From: Shewanella profunda | GTDB taxonomy: Bacteria; Pseudomonadota; Gammaproteobacteria; Enterobacterales; Shewanellaceae | Direction: 5' to 3' | DNA length: 64,000 bases | Assembly (NCBI RefSeq): GCF_023283765.1 | Contig: NZ_JAKILG010000001.1 | Span: 124,001-188,000 of the forward strand | Shown here: positions 28,639 to 35,472 of the stretch, piece by piece | How the letters are laid out: every line of letters begins with the position of its first letter | Numbering within the stretch: position 1 is the first letter of the stretch | Notes under the pieces: model-generated | The model's database searches: none | Told to the model about the DNA's origin: nothing | What the model saw: only the letters and a program-made list of their open reading frames with translations | Position numbers and translations under genes: made by a program

Positions 28639-29724
28639 TTACAGCTCTGATGAATCAGCGGCAGGATTATCGTACAGACTAGAATCGAGCATCGGTGTAT
28701 TTGGCGCGGCACTATCAATCGTTAAGGAGCCAGTCGTCGAGGTACCAGTAGTTGATGAGCCAGTAGTCGAGGGGTGCATTGAGCTCAGTTTATTGCGAGC
28801 TTCCTCCATCATAGGTGCAAGTTTAGCGCTTGATTCTGGTGTAAAAAAACTATAGCCAGTGTCAAGTTTGAGTTGATGATTTTGTTGCTCTAGCAGTTTT
28901 TCAACGCGTTTTATAATGTGCAATACGTCCCGTTCACCGTCCACAAAGACAAGCACAACAAATTGCGTGACACTGTAATGGGCGGCGACATCGGCAGTCC
29001 TTATTGTATCTTGGATCAAGTTACCCAGTAATCTGTGGTGTTTTTCTTCTAACGGTTTATCCGCCTCGCGTTGAATAGCTAACTCAAAGAAAATAATCCC
29101 CGCATGGGCACCAAAACGACGACCTAAATTGAGCTGTCTTGGCGCCATCATCACAAAGCCATAATGGTTGAGCATGCCCGTTTCTTGGTCACGCATTGAG
29201 AGAGATTCAATACGATGGTTCTGGCAAAGTAATGATAACTCCTGCTGCAATAATATCTGGAAGGGTTCAAGCATTGCCGCATTGCCTAGGGTGTCATTTA
29301 TATGGGGGTTTAGTACGCATAGTGCACCAAATTGGCTGCCGTCTGGCCATGCGATGGGGCGTGAAAGAATCTGTTGGATGCCATTGAAATCCCTTGGTAA
29401 CTCATCATGCATAAAACTGGCGAGATTTTGATAATTTCCATCGGGTTGGTTGTTTACCATTTGCTGAAACAGGCTGAAGTCAGAGGGGTAAATAGTACCA
29501 GCAGTAAAAAGTGGTGTTTTATTCGCGGAGCTGACAATGATTTCTAAGCCCAAATTGGTCGTTTGTAATACAAATACACTGGTGGCGTTGTAATAGCTTT
29601 TAAGTAACTCACATTGGTGCATCCAGCGACCTAAGTTAACTTGTTGATGATCACTGTCGAGTAGGCTGATATGGGGATTGATGGTTTCGGGTAACATAGT
29701 TTTTTTTGAGCGATGAAAAAACAT
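28639..29724 (-). CDS. GAF domain plus degenerate GGDEF domain protein
   Basis: This soluble protein of up to 361 residues has an N-terminal GAF-like sensor (about 30-180; FGALCVLNPH is typical) and a GGDEF-like domain (about 195-320). The domain opens with DQETGMLNHYGF, matching D.LTGL.NR..F. The GGDEF signature is replaced by YSVTQFVVLVF, so diguanylate cyclase activity is not expected. The C-terminus is a low-complexity STTGSSTTGTSTTG tail made by 15-bp DNA repeats. The start is uncertain: 29724 has TTAAGG directly against it, and 29697 (MLPETIN) has no clear SD. Confidence 0.75.
   Translation of the reverse strand: MFFHRSKKTMLPETINPHISLLDSDHQQVNLGRWMHQCELLKSYYNATSVFVLQTTNLGLEIIVSSANKTPLFTAGTIYPSDFSLFQQMVNNQPDGNYQNLASFMHDELPRDFNGIQQILSRPIAWPDGSQFGALCVLNPHINDTLGNAAMLEPFQILLQQELSLLCQNHRIESLSMRDQETGMLNHYGFVMMAPRQLNLGRRFGAHAGIIFFELAIQREADKPLEEKHHRLLGNLIQDTIRTADVAAHYSVTQFVVLVFVDGERDVLHIIKRVEKLLEQQNHQLKLDTGYSFFTPESSAKLAPMMEEARNKLSSMHPSTTGSSTTGTSTTGSLTIDSAAPNTPMLDSSLYDNPAADSSEL
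28727..28771. repeat. Three imperfect 15-bp tandem repeats inside a coding tail
   Basis: Units at 28727-28741, 28742-28756 and 28757-28771 follow the pattern g(a/t)(g/a)CCAGT(c/a)GT(c/t)GA(g/t) and encode the Ser/Thr-Gly tail of the GAF-GGDEF protein. Units 1 and 3 differ at a single base, which is a slippage-prone arrangement. Confidence 0.7.
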
Positions 29725-29828
29725 CCTTAAGTTTGGAAAGCAAAAGGATATTTAGCAAATGATTATCACAAATAATCCTCACATCGAAGAGCAATAGGCT
29801 TGGGTTGCCCTTTAGCTAATGTATAATT

Positions 29829-30105
29829 ATACCAATCGTATTAAATATCTGTTCATTCAGCGGGAGTTCAACGCGCTTTAGACAAGGCGAAGGCTTGAAG
29901 GCATAGTGGTGCCTGTCGAAGCCTTAAACGTAGTATAAAGCGCGTTGCCATGACGTTAACATCAGCCGCCCTTCGGGAGCCACACAGGCACCCCACTCCG
30001 GTGTTGCATTGACTTAAAAGGGAATGACCATTTCTGCGTCAATGCGCCTTGGATTGAGATGCCTGTGAGGCTCTGAACTGACTAGATATTTAATGTGATT
30101 GGTAT
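29829..30105. mobile_element. MITE-like element with terminal inverted repeats
   Basis: This 277-bp element starts ATACCAATCGTATTAAAT and ends ATTTAATGTGATTGGTAT. The ends match as inverted repeats over about 22 bp with two or three mismatches. It has no transposase-sized gene and contains internal dyads, for example around CAACGCGCTTTA / TATAAAGCGCGTTG. Such elements are common in Shewanella and Vibrio-related genomes and are moved by a transposase in trans. It lies directly before a GNAT gene, whose start is 48 bp from its end. Confidence 0.8.
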
Positions 30106-30152
30106 TATTGAAATCGAATCGACTTAATACATTAAATACTGAGAGTATTGCA

Positions 30153-30689
30153 GTGATAATACGACTAGCGACCCCGCAAGATATTGATTTGTTGGTGATG
30201 CTTGAGAAACGACATCTCAATGATGAGCTAGCTTCGATAAATATTGGCCTTGAAGGTCAGGCATTTTCTCGCAATGAACTCAGTGAATTAGTGAGTCATC
30301 ATTGGGTTATGGTTGCCGAGGTCGAATCGAAAATTATCGGCTATGTGATAGCAGGGCGTTGGGCGTTTTTCGAGGCTTGGCCGATCTATCGCTCGCTATT
30401 AAATCGTCTGCCTCAGCTAAGTTGGGATGACCCAAAGCTGACAAAAAATAATAGCTGCCAATATGGACCTATTTGGGTACATCAAACCTATCGTGGAACC
30501 GGAGTGTTTGAAGCCTTAGTGAAGGCGCTCCGCTCGGTTGTTGCGCCGCATTTTAGTTATATGCTGACTTTTATCGCAGAGGAAAATGAGCGTTCATTTG
30601 CCGCTCACTCGGGAAAAGCGCAAATGCAGGTGGTGGACTTTTTCACGGTCTCAGCAAGGGATTACTATTTAATGTTGGCGAAGACATAA
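30153..30689 (+). CDS. GNAT-family acetyltransferase
   Basis: This is a GTG-started protein of 178 residues. The start is fixed by GAGAG seven bases upstream and by the N-terminus IIRLATPQDIDLLVMLEKRH, typical of a GNAT. HWVMVAEVESKIIGYVIAGR forms strand 3/4 and IWVHQTYRGTGVFEALVKAL the CoA loop. The C-terminal half is less typical. The target is unknown. Transcription may depend on sequences inside the adjacent MITE. Confidence 0.8.
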   Translation: MIIRLATPQDIDLLVMLEKRHLNDELASINIGLEGQAFSRNELSELVSHHWVMVAEVESKIIGYVIAGRWAFFEAWPIYRSLLNRLPQLSWDDPKLTKNNSCQYGPIWVHQTYRGTGVFEALVKALRSVVAPHFSYMLTFIAEENERSFAAHSGKAQMQVVDFFTVSARDYYLMLAKT

Positions 30690-30755
30690 GTCAGATAGCG
30701 GATTATCGCAATTGAGAACAGTGTCTTTATTGACGAATATTCAGGAGATCAATAC

Positions 30756-31106
30756 GTGAACGATCCATTTGTTGAGTCACTCTTAACCGCCTATACCGAA
30801 ATCAAGTTATCGGCTTGGGACAACTTGAGATTGGTTCTATCCGAGTGCGCGCACCATGAGTGTGAGGCGAGGGGATTTGAAGTCGAGTTTGTCTGCGACT
30901 CAGGTCAATCGCTGCATTACTGGGCTCAAGTTGGGAACATCTGGCTCGATTGCGGCCGAACCAATGCTTATTCTGTGGCAATAGAATATGTTACGGCCGA
31001 TGATTTTGAGCGAGTAAAGGTAAAAAATAACGTAGAGTGCGCACTGTTATCCCAAGAGCAGATCGGTCTACTCTGTATGCAAAACGCCCATTTCGATCAT
31101 TGCTAA
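30756..31106 (+). CDS. Hypothetical protein, Cys/His-rich
   Basis: This 116-residue protein of unrecognised family is read from a GTG with a good AGGAGA eight bases upstream. It has six cysteines, among them CAHHECEARG and FVCDSGQS, plus WLDCGRTNAYS and the terminal NAHFDHC. No membrane segment or signal is present. The cysteine spacing does not match a metal-binding family I know. It lies 66 bp after the GNAT gene and may be co-transcribed. Confidence 0.6.
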   Translation: MNDPFVESLLTAYTEIKLSAWDNLRLVLSECAHHECEARGFEVEFVCDSGQSLHYWAQVGNIWLDCGRTNAYSVAIEYVTADDFERVKVKNNVECALLSQEQIGLLCMQNAHFDHC

Positions 31107-31172
31107 GTGGTTTGATATTAGCGCTCTGATTTTAGAGCTTTTAGTTAAGTGTGTTTATACGGTAATTTTTGC

Positions 31173-31292
31173 TCAGTATTGCTTTATTAATACTTTTTCA
31201 TTCCCTAAAATTTCAAAATTATATTGCCTAACGCCTTCGACTAATGCATCGACAATCGCGCTATTTTCTTCATGAATAACGTCAAAGTTCAC
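31173..31292 (-). pseudogene. Truncated GNAT acetyltransferase remnant
   Basis: Read from a GTG at 31292, 39 codons encode VNFDVIHEENSAIVDALVEG and continue to YNFEILGNE before a stop. This resembles the first helix and strand of small GNAT proteins, and no CoA-binding region follows. It is therefore a 5' fragment or relic. Similarity is by eye only, and a short chance reading is possible. Confidence 0.4.
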
Positions 31293-31500
31293 TTAGATTC
31301 CGTCCTTAAAATTGGGTGTTTTTGTTTTATAAAAGCACTAAAGACATTACGCGATTCAATAATCATTACTGTGATTTTAAATCATATAGCAACTATCACG
31401 AACTCGGTATTGGACAGAAGAGCGTTAAATATAGAAGGGCTAATACCACTAAATGACTTATTGTTTGGTTATTAAATGCAGGCCCATATTGAAGGGCGAA

Positions 31501-31595
31501 CCATGGTATTTGCTCGACGAGACGCAGCTAGTCCATCCGTGGATGCTCGACCGCCCCGTCCATGGGGCGGACGGTCGTCTGGCTAATCACCATGG
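31501..31595. repeat. Compound GC-rich palindromic element
   Basis: The outer arms are CCATGGT (31501-31507) and ACCATGG (31589-31595). Inside is GACCG-CCCC (31549-31557) facing GGGG (31564-31567) and CGGTC (31572-31576). Its reverse strand contains GAGCATCCACGGATGG, similar to GAGCATCCAAGGAGG at 33464-33478 on the other side of the cassettes. Confidence 0.55.
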
Positions 31596-31718
31596 CTCAC
31601 CTGTTTAACATCGGTGTAGCCTGTTTGTTTTAAAGCAGATATGTGACTCTCGTTTTGGGATAAAAACGAGCTAGGACTAATGCTCCGATTGGTATGTTTC
31701 AGATTAAAATTTGTATGA

Positions 31719-31821
31719 GTTAACGCTCACATATGGTGCCCATTATACGCTTGCTAGTCTTTTCGACCCTATGCCGACCCAGCAAGCGTGTAATGAGTCG
31801 GCTTTAATATGCTTGTAATAC
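31719..31821 (-). repeat. Putative attC-like recombination site 3 (degenerate)
   Basis: It lies 12 bp after the stop of the cassette gene ending at 31833. Ends on the minus strand are GTATTACAAGCATAT and ATATGTGAGCGTTAAC. The core is a strong hairpin, CATTATACGCTTGCT (31741-31755) with AGCAAGCGTGTAATG (31781-31795). The layout fits an attC, but the end boxes match the consensus only partly. Confidence 0.4.
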
Positions 31822-31832
31822 GCTTGGTGGTC

Positions 31833-32561
31833 TCAAGCAATTTTTGAAAGACCTTTGCTGATTAAGTCGCTTTCTAGATGGTTATACCCGTAGGATGGAT
31901 GAGGTGAGCCTATTACATGAACTTTTCTATCTCCAATAGTAATTGAACAGAATTTGTAGTGGCCAGTATTCCCCTTGGGTATAGATATAATGTCGCTTTT
32001 TACTTTGTAATACTGGGTTAGATATTTCCATGCAGAGTGACCAGAGTCAGCATTTCCATATGCGAAAATAACGCTTGGGCTGGACAAAGATAAGGTGCAG
32101 TTGTGAAAAAAGTCCATTGAAGACTTTACGATATCACCAATACGACTGAAATCGGTGTTTTTCTCTTTTAGCTGTTTGAATCTATTGGGGATATCGGAAA
32201 CTCCTTCAGAAGCTAGAAGAAGTCCGTTAGTTAGTATCATCCTTGATTTATCGAAAGTTTCATCTCCGTAATAGTCATTTAATACGCTCGGTAGCTTTAA
32301 AAGCTCCTCACGAAGAGGAGATTTACCCCAGTTACCCTTAGACAGGTGGCAGTAATCGGAATTTCTAGATCTTTCAGAAACCCATTCTTTATTAGTTTTC
32401 TTATAATCGGTCATGTTTCCGTTTGTTCCCATGACGACTAGGTTAATTTCATTCTTGTTCTTTTTGAAAACGTCGTAAGCATTATCATATGGGCTTCCAC
32501 TCACATTGCTTAAGCCGAAATCTAAAAGGTAGCTTTGAATATTCTGACTGATTCTGTTCAT
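31833..32561 (-). CDS. Cassette-borne hypothetical protein, possibly uracil-DNA glycosylase fold
   Basis: This 242-residue protein is AT-rich compared with neighbouring genes and lies between attC-like sites, so it is probably an integron cassette gene. No family is firmly recognised. Three segments in order resemble the UDG superfamily: INLVVMGTNGNM near residue 38, SPSVIFAYGNADSG near 165, and VIGSPHPSYGYN near 220, where HPS is a UDG-like motif. The catalytic details differ and no 4Fe-4S cysteine set is seen. The function is open; a DNA-repair or defence role is speculation. Confidence 0.6.
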   Translation of the reverse strand: MNRISQNIQSYLLDFGLSNVSGSPYDNAYDVFKKNKNEINLVVMGTNGNMTDYKKTNKEWVSERSRNSDYCHLSKGNWGKSPLREELLKLPSVLNDYYGDETFDKSRMILTNGLLLASEGVSDIPNRFKQLKEKNTDFSRIGDIVKSSMDFFHNCTLSLSSPSVIFAYGNADSGHSAWKYLTQYYKVKSDIISIPKGNTGHYKFCSITIGDRKVHVIGSPHPSYGYNHLESDLISKGLSKIA

Positions 32562-32571
32562 GCTTGAGTTC

Positions 32572-32651
32572 GTATAACGCTAAGCACACGCGCCGTGCAG
32601 TGGGTTGGCATCCCAGCGACCAACGGGAGCGAGTGATGCGCATTGTTATAT
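32572..32651 (-). repeat. attC-like site 1 between two cassette genes
   Basis: On the minus strand it starts ATATAACAATGCGCA two bases after the stop of the upstream gene and ends TGTGCTTAGCGTTATAC, 10 bp before the next ATG. The end boxes pair (GTTATA / TATAAC), the L boxes pair imperfectly (GCGCA / TGTGC), and a central dyad GTTGG / CCAAC is present. Its 80-bp length, its symmetry and its position directly after a gene are those of an integron attC. Confidence 0.72.
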
Positions 32652-32653
32652 GC

Positions 32654-33019
32654 TTACTCGAAGCCGAGTTTATCTATAGTAATTTTGATGTTTTTAACTT
32701 GCTTTTCTTCTGCAAGCCCTGCCTGTACAGGAAAGGTATGTTGCCACTGAATACTTTTAACATTTGCTGTTATGTATCGCTGACCATTCCGTTTATAAGT
32801 TTGAAACTTCTCGTCGCCTATGTAGTTGAGAGTTTTATATACACCTACCTCTGCGCCAAGCTCATAAAATTTCAGTGCAGTCTCAATGATTAGCCTTTTG
32901 ACTTCATCACTAGCATCTTTGGGGAAGTTTATTTTTTCATCAATCAGACCATCATCTTTAAATGCTCTTAAAGCGTGACGGATACCAATAACACGATGTT
33001 TATCTAGATCTTTGTCCAT
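32654..33019 (-). CDS. Cassette-borne hypothetical protein
   Basis: This 121-residue soluble protein of unknown family is AT-rich and Lys-rich (IGIRHALRAFKDDGLIDEKI at the N-terminus; NIKITIDKLGFE at the end). It has no signal, membrane segment or known motif. It is flanked by attC-like sites on both sides, which fits a single integron cassette of about 480 bp. Confidence 0.6.
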   Translation of the reverse strand: MDKDLDKHRVIGIRHALRAFKDDGLIDEKINFPKDASDEVKRLIIETALKFYELGAEVGVYKTLNYIGDEKFQTYKRNGQRYITANVKSIQWQHTFPVQAGLAEEKQVKNIKITIDKLGFE

Positions 33020-33048
33020 ATTTAAATCCTCGGAATCTAATTTGAAAC

Positions 33049-33109
33049 ATATAACGTCTTAAGTATTTATGCACTGCGCTGTTTGCAGGGCATAAATCGC
33101 TTGTTTACT
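33049..33109 (-). repeat. attC-like site 2 at the cassette group's upstream side
   Basis: On the minus strand it starts AGTAAACAAGCG and ends ACTTAAGACGTTATAT. A perfect ATTTATGC / GCATAAAT stem and CTG / CAG surround the loop. The length is about 61 bp. It precedes the 32654-33019 gene by 29 bp, so it would be the attC of a lost or undetected upstream cassette. Confidence 0.6.
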
Positions 33110-33469
33110 AAATCTCAAATATGGCCGCAGTCACATCCAAGTAGATTGGTATAAATGATGCTATAGGAATTTGCTTTTTTGCGGTAGCGGTTTTTTATAC
33201 AGTTTGATGGGTAATCACTTGATATCGTTTTACCTTTCTCGTTCTTTCACGCTTATTTTTTGCTGATGAATCGCTATCTAACGACTCAAAACTCCAAGGA
33301 ATACACCTCCCCTCGGAGTTGCCGCAGGGCGAATAGACAAATTGCGTGAGTTCGGTCATGGATGACCGACTAGCTTTCGCAGGTGCAGGGACGCATCCTT
33401 CGGAAGCGATAGCAAATTTGTCAATGAGCACAAGGGGCTTTCAACTCCGTTGGGGGCGTCTTGGAGCAT

Positions 33470-33537
33470 CCAAGGAGGATAGGACGAGCAGTCCTCCTTG
33501 GTCGGGTGTGGGGTGAAGCCCCACGACTTTGATTTTG
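33470..33537. repeat. Double-hairpin intergenic repeat (related to 18991-19025)
   Basis: The first hairpin has a 10-bp perfect stem CCAAGGAGGA / TCCTCCTTGG (33470-33479, 33492-33501). The second is TGGGG-TGAAG-CCCCA (33509-33523) followed by CGACTTTGATTTTG. The right part matches 19011-19029 at 18 of 19 bases. Confidence 0.6.
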
Positions 33538-33782
33538 ATTAAAGCATTCAAACTACGAAACACACTTGGGGCAATAGCTTTTTCGCTGAACGAACAGCTA
33601 GAGGGTTAGTTAAGATTGGCATTGTTGCACCTGTGACCTTCTAAAACAGGATGTTTTAGTTGAGCCCTTAGGTACGCTTTTTGTTAAACAAAGAGGCGGC
33701 GAGTCACTGAGGAAGCAATGATAATGAATGCTGCACAACTGGCGATACAATTATCTTGCTTTGGGGAATCCAAATTGCAGGC

Positions 33783-33815
33783 ATAAAAAAACCGCTGGGT
33801 AGCGGTTTTTTATAC
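33783..33815 (-). terminator. Terminator of metK
   Basis: Stem aaaaaaccgct / agcggtttttt, loop gggt, with a U-run in the minus direction, 16 bp after the metK stop. Confidence 0.85.
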
Positions 33816-33830
33816 ATTTTAATATAAAGA

Positions 33831-34982
33831 TTATAAGCCAGCGTCAGCGCGCAGTGCTTCGGCTTTATCCGTCGCTTCCCATGGGAATTCGCTGCGACCA
33901 AAGTGGCCATAAGCGGCAGTCGCTTGATAAATCGGACGCGCAAGATTTAGCATTTCTGTCAGACCGTATGGGCGTAGGTCGAAGTGTTGACGCACTAATT
34001 TGATCAGCACTTCTTCAGACACTTTACCCGTACCGAAGGTTTCGATACTGATAGACGTCGGTTCTGCTACGCCAATAGCGTAAGACACTTGCAGTTCGCA
34101 GCGGTCAGCAAGACCTGCTGCAACTATGTTCTTAGCCACATAACGGGCAGCATAAGCCGCGCTACGGTCAACTTTCGATGGGTCTTTACCAGAGAATGCA
34201 CCACCACCGTGACGCGCCATACCACCGTAGGTATCAACGATGATCTTACGACCTGTTAAGCCACAGTCACCCATAGGTCCACCGATAACAAAACGGCCTG
34301 TTGGGTTGATGAAGTATTTAGTGTCTTTGCTTAACCATTGTGCGGGCAGTACAGGTTTGATGATGGTTTCCATCACGCCTTCGATCAAATCCGCTTGGTT
34401 AATGCTTGGGCTGTGCTGGGTTGAAAGTACAATCGCATCGATCCCAACAATTTTGTTGTTTTCGTAGGCGAAGGTGACTTGGCTTTTCGCATCTGGACGT
34501 AACCAAGGCAGGGTACCATCTTTACGCACTTCTGATTGGCGCTTCACTAATGCGTGGGCATAGGTGATAGGTGCTGGCATCAGAATGTCAGTTTCATTAC
34601 TGGCATAACCAAACATCAGTCCTTGGTCGCCTGCGCCTTGCTCTTTCGGATCGGCGCGATCAACACCTTGGTTAATGTCGGGAGACTGTTTACCAATGGC
34701 GTTTAATACGGCGCAAGAATCGGCATCAAAACCCATGTCTGAATGGGTATAACCAATTTCGCGAACCGTTTTACGGGTCAGCTCTTCAATATCAACCCAG
34801 GCAGAGGTGGTCACTTCACCACCCACTAATACCATGCCAGTTTTGACGTAGGTTTCACACGCCACGCGTGCTTTAGGATCTTGGGCCAGAATTGCATCTA
34901 GCACAGCATCAGAAATCTGATCTGCAATTTTATCGGGATGACCTTCTGAGACCGACTCAGAAGTAAACAAGTGCTTTGCCAT
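33831..34982 (-). CDS. metK: S-adenosylmethionine synthetase
   Basis: MetK (383 residues) makes S-adenosylmethionine from methionine and ATP in the cytoplasm. Motifs are [20 protein letters not shown] at the N-terminus, [12 protein letters not shown] in the flexible-loop region, and [19 protein letters not shown], the P-loop-like signature. The length and start match E. coli MetK. It is divergent from tktA across 490 bp, and a MetJ-like operator lies 28 bp upstream. Confidence 0.97.
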   Translation of the reverse strand: MAKHLFTSESVSEGHPDKIADQISDAVLDAILAQDPKARVACETYVKTGMVLVGGEVTTSAWVDIEELTRKTVREIGYTHSDMGFDADSCAVLNAIGKQSPDINQGVDRADPKEQGAGDQGLMFGYASNETDILMPAPITYAHALVKRQSEVRKDGTLPWLRPDAKSQVTFAYENNKIVGIDAIVLSTQHSPSINQADLIEGVMETIIKPVLPAQWLSKDTKYFINPTGRFVIGGPMGDCGLTGRKIIVDTYGGMARHGGGAFSGKDPSKVDRSAAYAARYVAKNIVAAGLADRCELQVSYAIGVAEPTSISIETFGTGKVSEEVLIKLVRQHFDLRPYGLTEMLNLARPIYQATAAYGHFGRSEFPWEATDKAEALRADAGL

Positions 34983-35472
34983 AGTAGGAAAATCTCGTCG
35001 TTAGCATTCAAACGTGTAGAAGCATCTACATCTAGACGGCTATTTTAGTGGAATTTCACTTTGATGACACCCCCTAAGCTAAATATTTGTGTGTAAAGTG
35101 AGGTGTGCCCCAAATTATCATTATCACTATCGGTATGAGCTAAATAGTTAACTTAATGAATTAAAGTAGAAATTATGATTTCCCTTACATCATTCCTTAG
35201 TTAGTTTTAGGATCTGCACGCCCTAGTTTAGGCTATTTTCTCCCTTGGGGAATTGAGGCTTGATTGACAAATAAATTATCTCTATTTGTTTATTTGTATG
35301 ACTAATGTCACATATTTGCTGGCTATAATAATGGGATTACGCCAATCTTAGTGCTTTAAATAGGCCCAACTTGGGTTTTTAGGTGCATTTTTCGTTTGCG
35401 TCATCCCTTTATGTAGGGGAAAATATGCATCCAAATTGCCCGCTAGACCCCACAAATTAAGCAGGAGAGAGC
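34983..35472. other. Divergent non-coding region between metK and tktA
   Basis: This 490-bp region holds the metK operator at 35010-35041. On the tktA side, a TATAAT at 35324-35329 and TTGACA at 35264-35269 are present, but not at mutual promoter spacing. A weak hairpin GGCCCAACTTGGG plus T-run sits in the presumed tktA leader at 35363-35380. Confidence 0.35.
35010..35041 (-). promoter_or_regulatory. Tandem MetJ-like operator of metK
   Basis: Four contiguous 8-mers (aaacgtgt, agaagcat, ctacatct, agacggct) match the MetJ box AGACGTCT at 6, 5, 5 and 7 of 8 positions. Tandem arrays of this kind are how MetJ with SAM binds cooperatively, so repression of metK by excess SAM is expected. Confidence 0.65.

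Larger units (their letters stand above)
31107..31832. other. Gene-poor stretch with a gene remnant, palindromes and an attC-like site
   Basis: This 726-bp AT-rich region holds no convincing intact gene. It contains the acetyltransferase remnant at 31173-31292, a compound GC-rich palindrome at 31501-31595 and a large hairpin / attC-like site at 31719-31821. Confidence 0.5.
33020..33830. other. Gene-poor stretch with attC-like site and hairpin repeats
   Basis: This 811-bp region contains an attC-like site (33049-33109), two neighbouring hairpins (33470-33501, 33509-33523) and the metK terminator. A 78-codon reading at 33195-33431 on the minus strand has no supported start context and is Ser/Arg-rich, so I do not call it. 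Confidence 0.5.

Noticed and set aside
31272..31475. 67-codon plus-strand reading frame
   Set aside because: No Shine-Dalgarno, no domain, and it partly overlaps a better-supported acetyltransferase remnant on the other strand.
33195..33431. 78-codon minus-strand reading frame rich in Ser and Arg
   Set aside because: It runs through the structured repeat segment, has no SD and no motif. It is better seen as non-coding repeat DNA.
31107..33830. A complete integron with integrase and attI
   Set aside because: No tyrosine recombinase gene or attI-like site lies in or beside the cassette region. The only tyrosine recombinase in the window is XerD at 60772.
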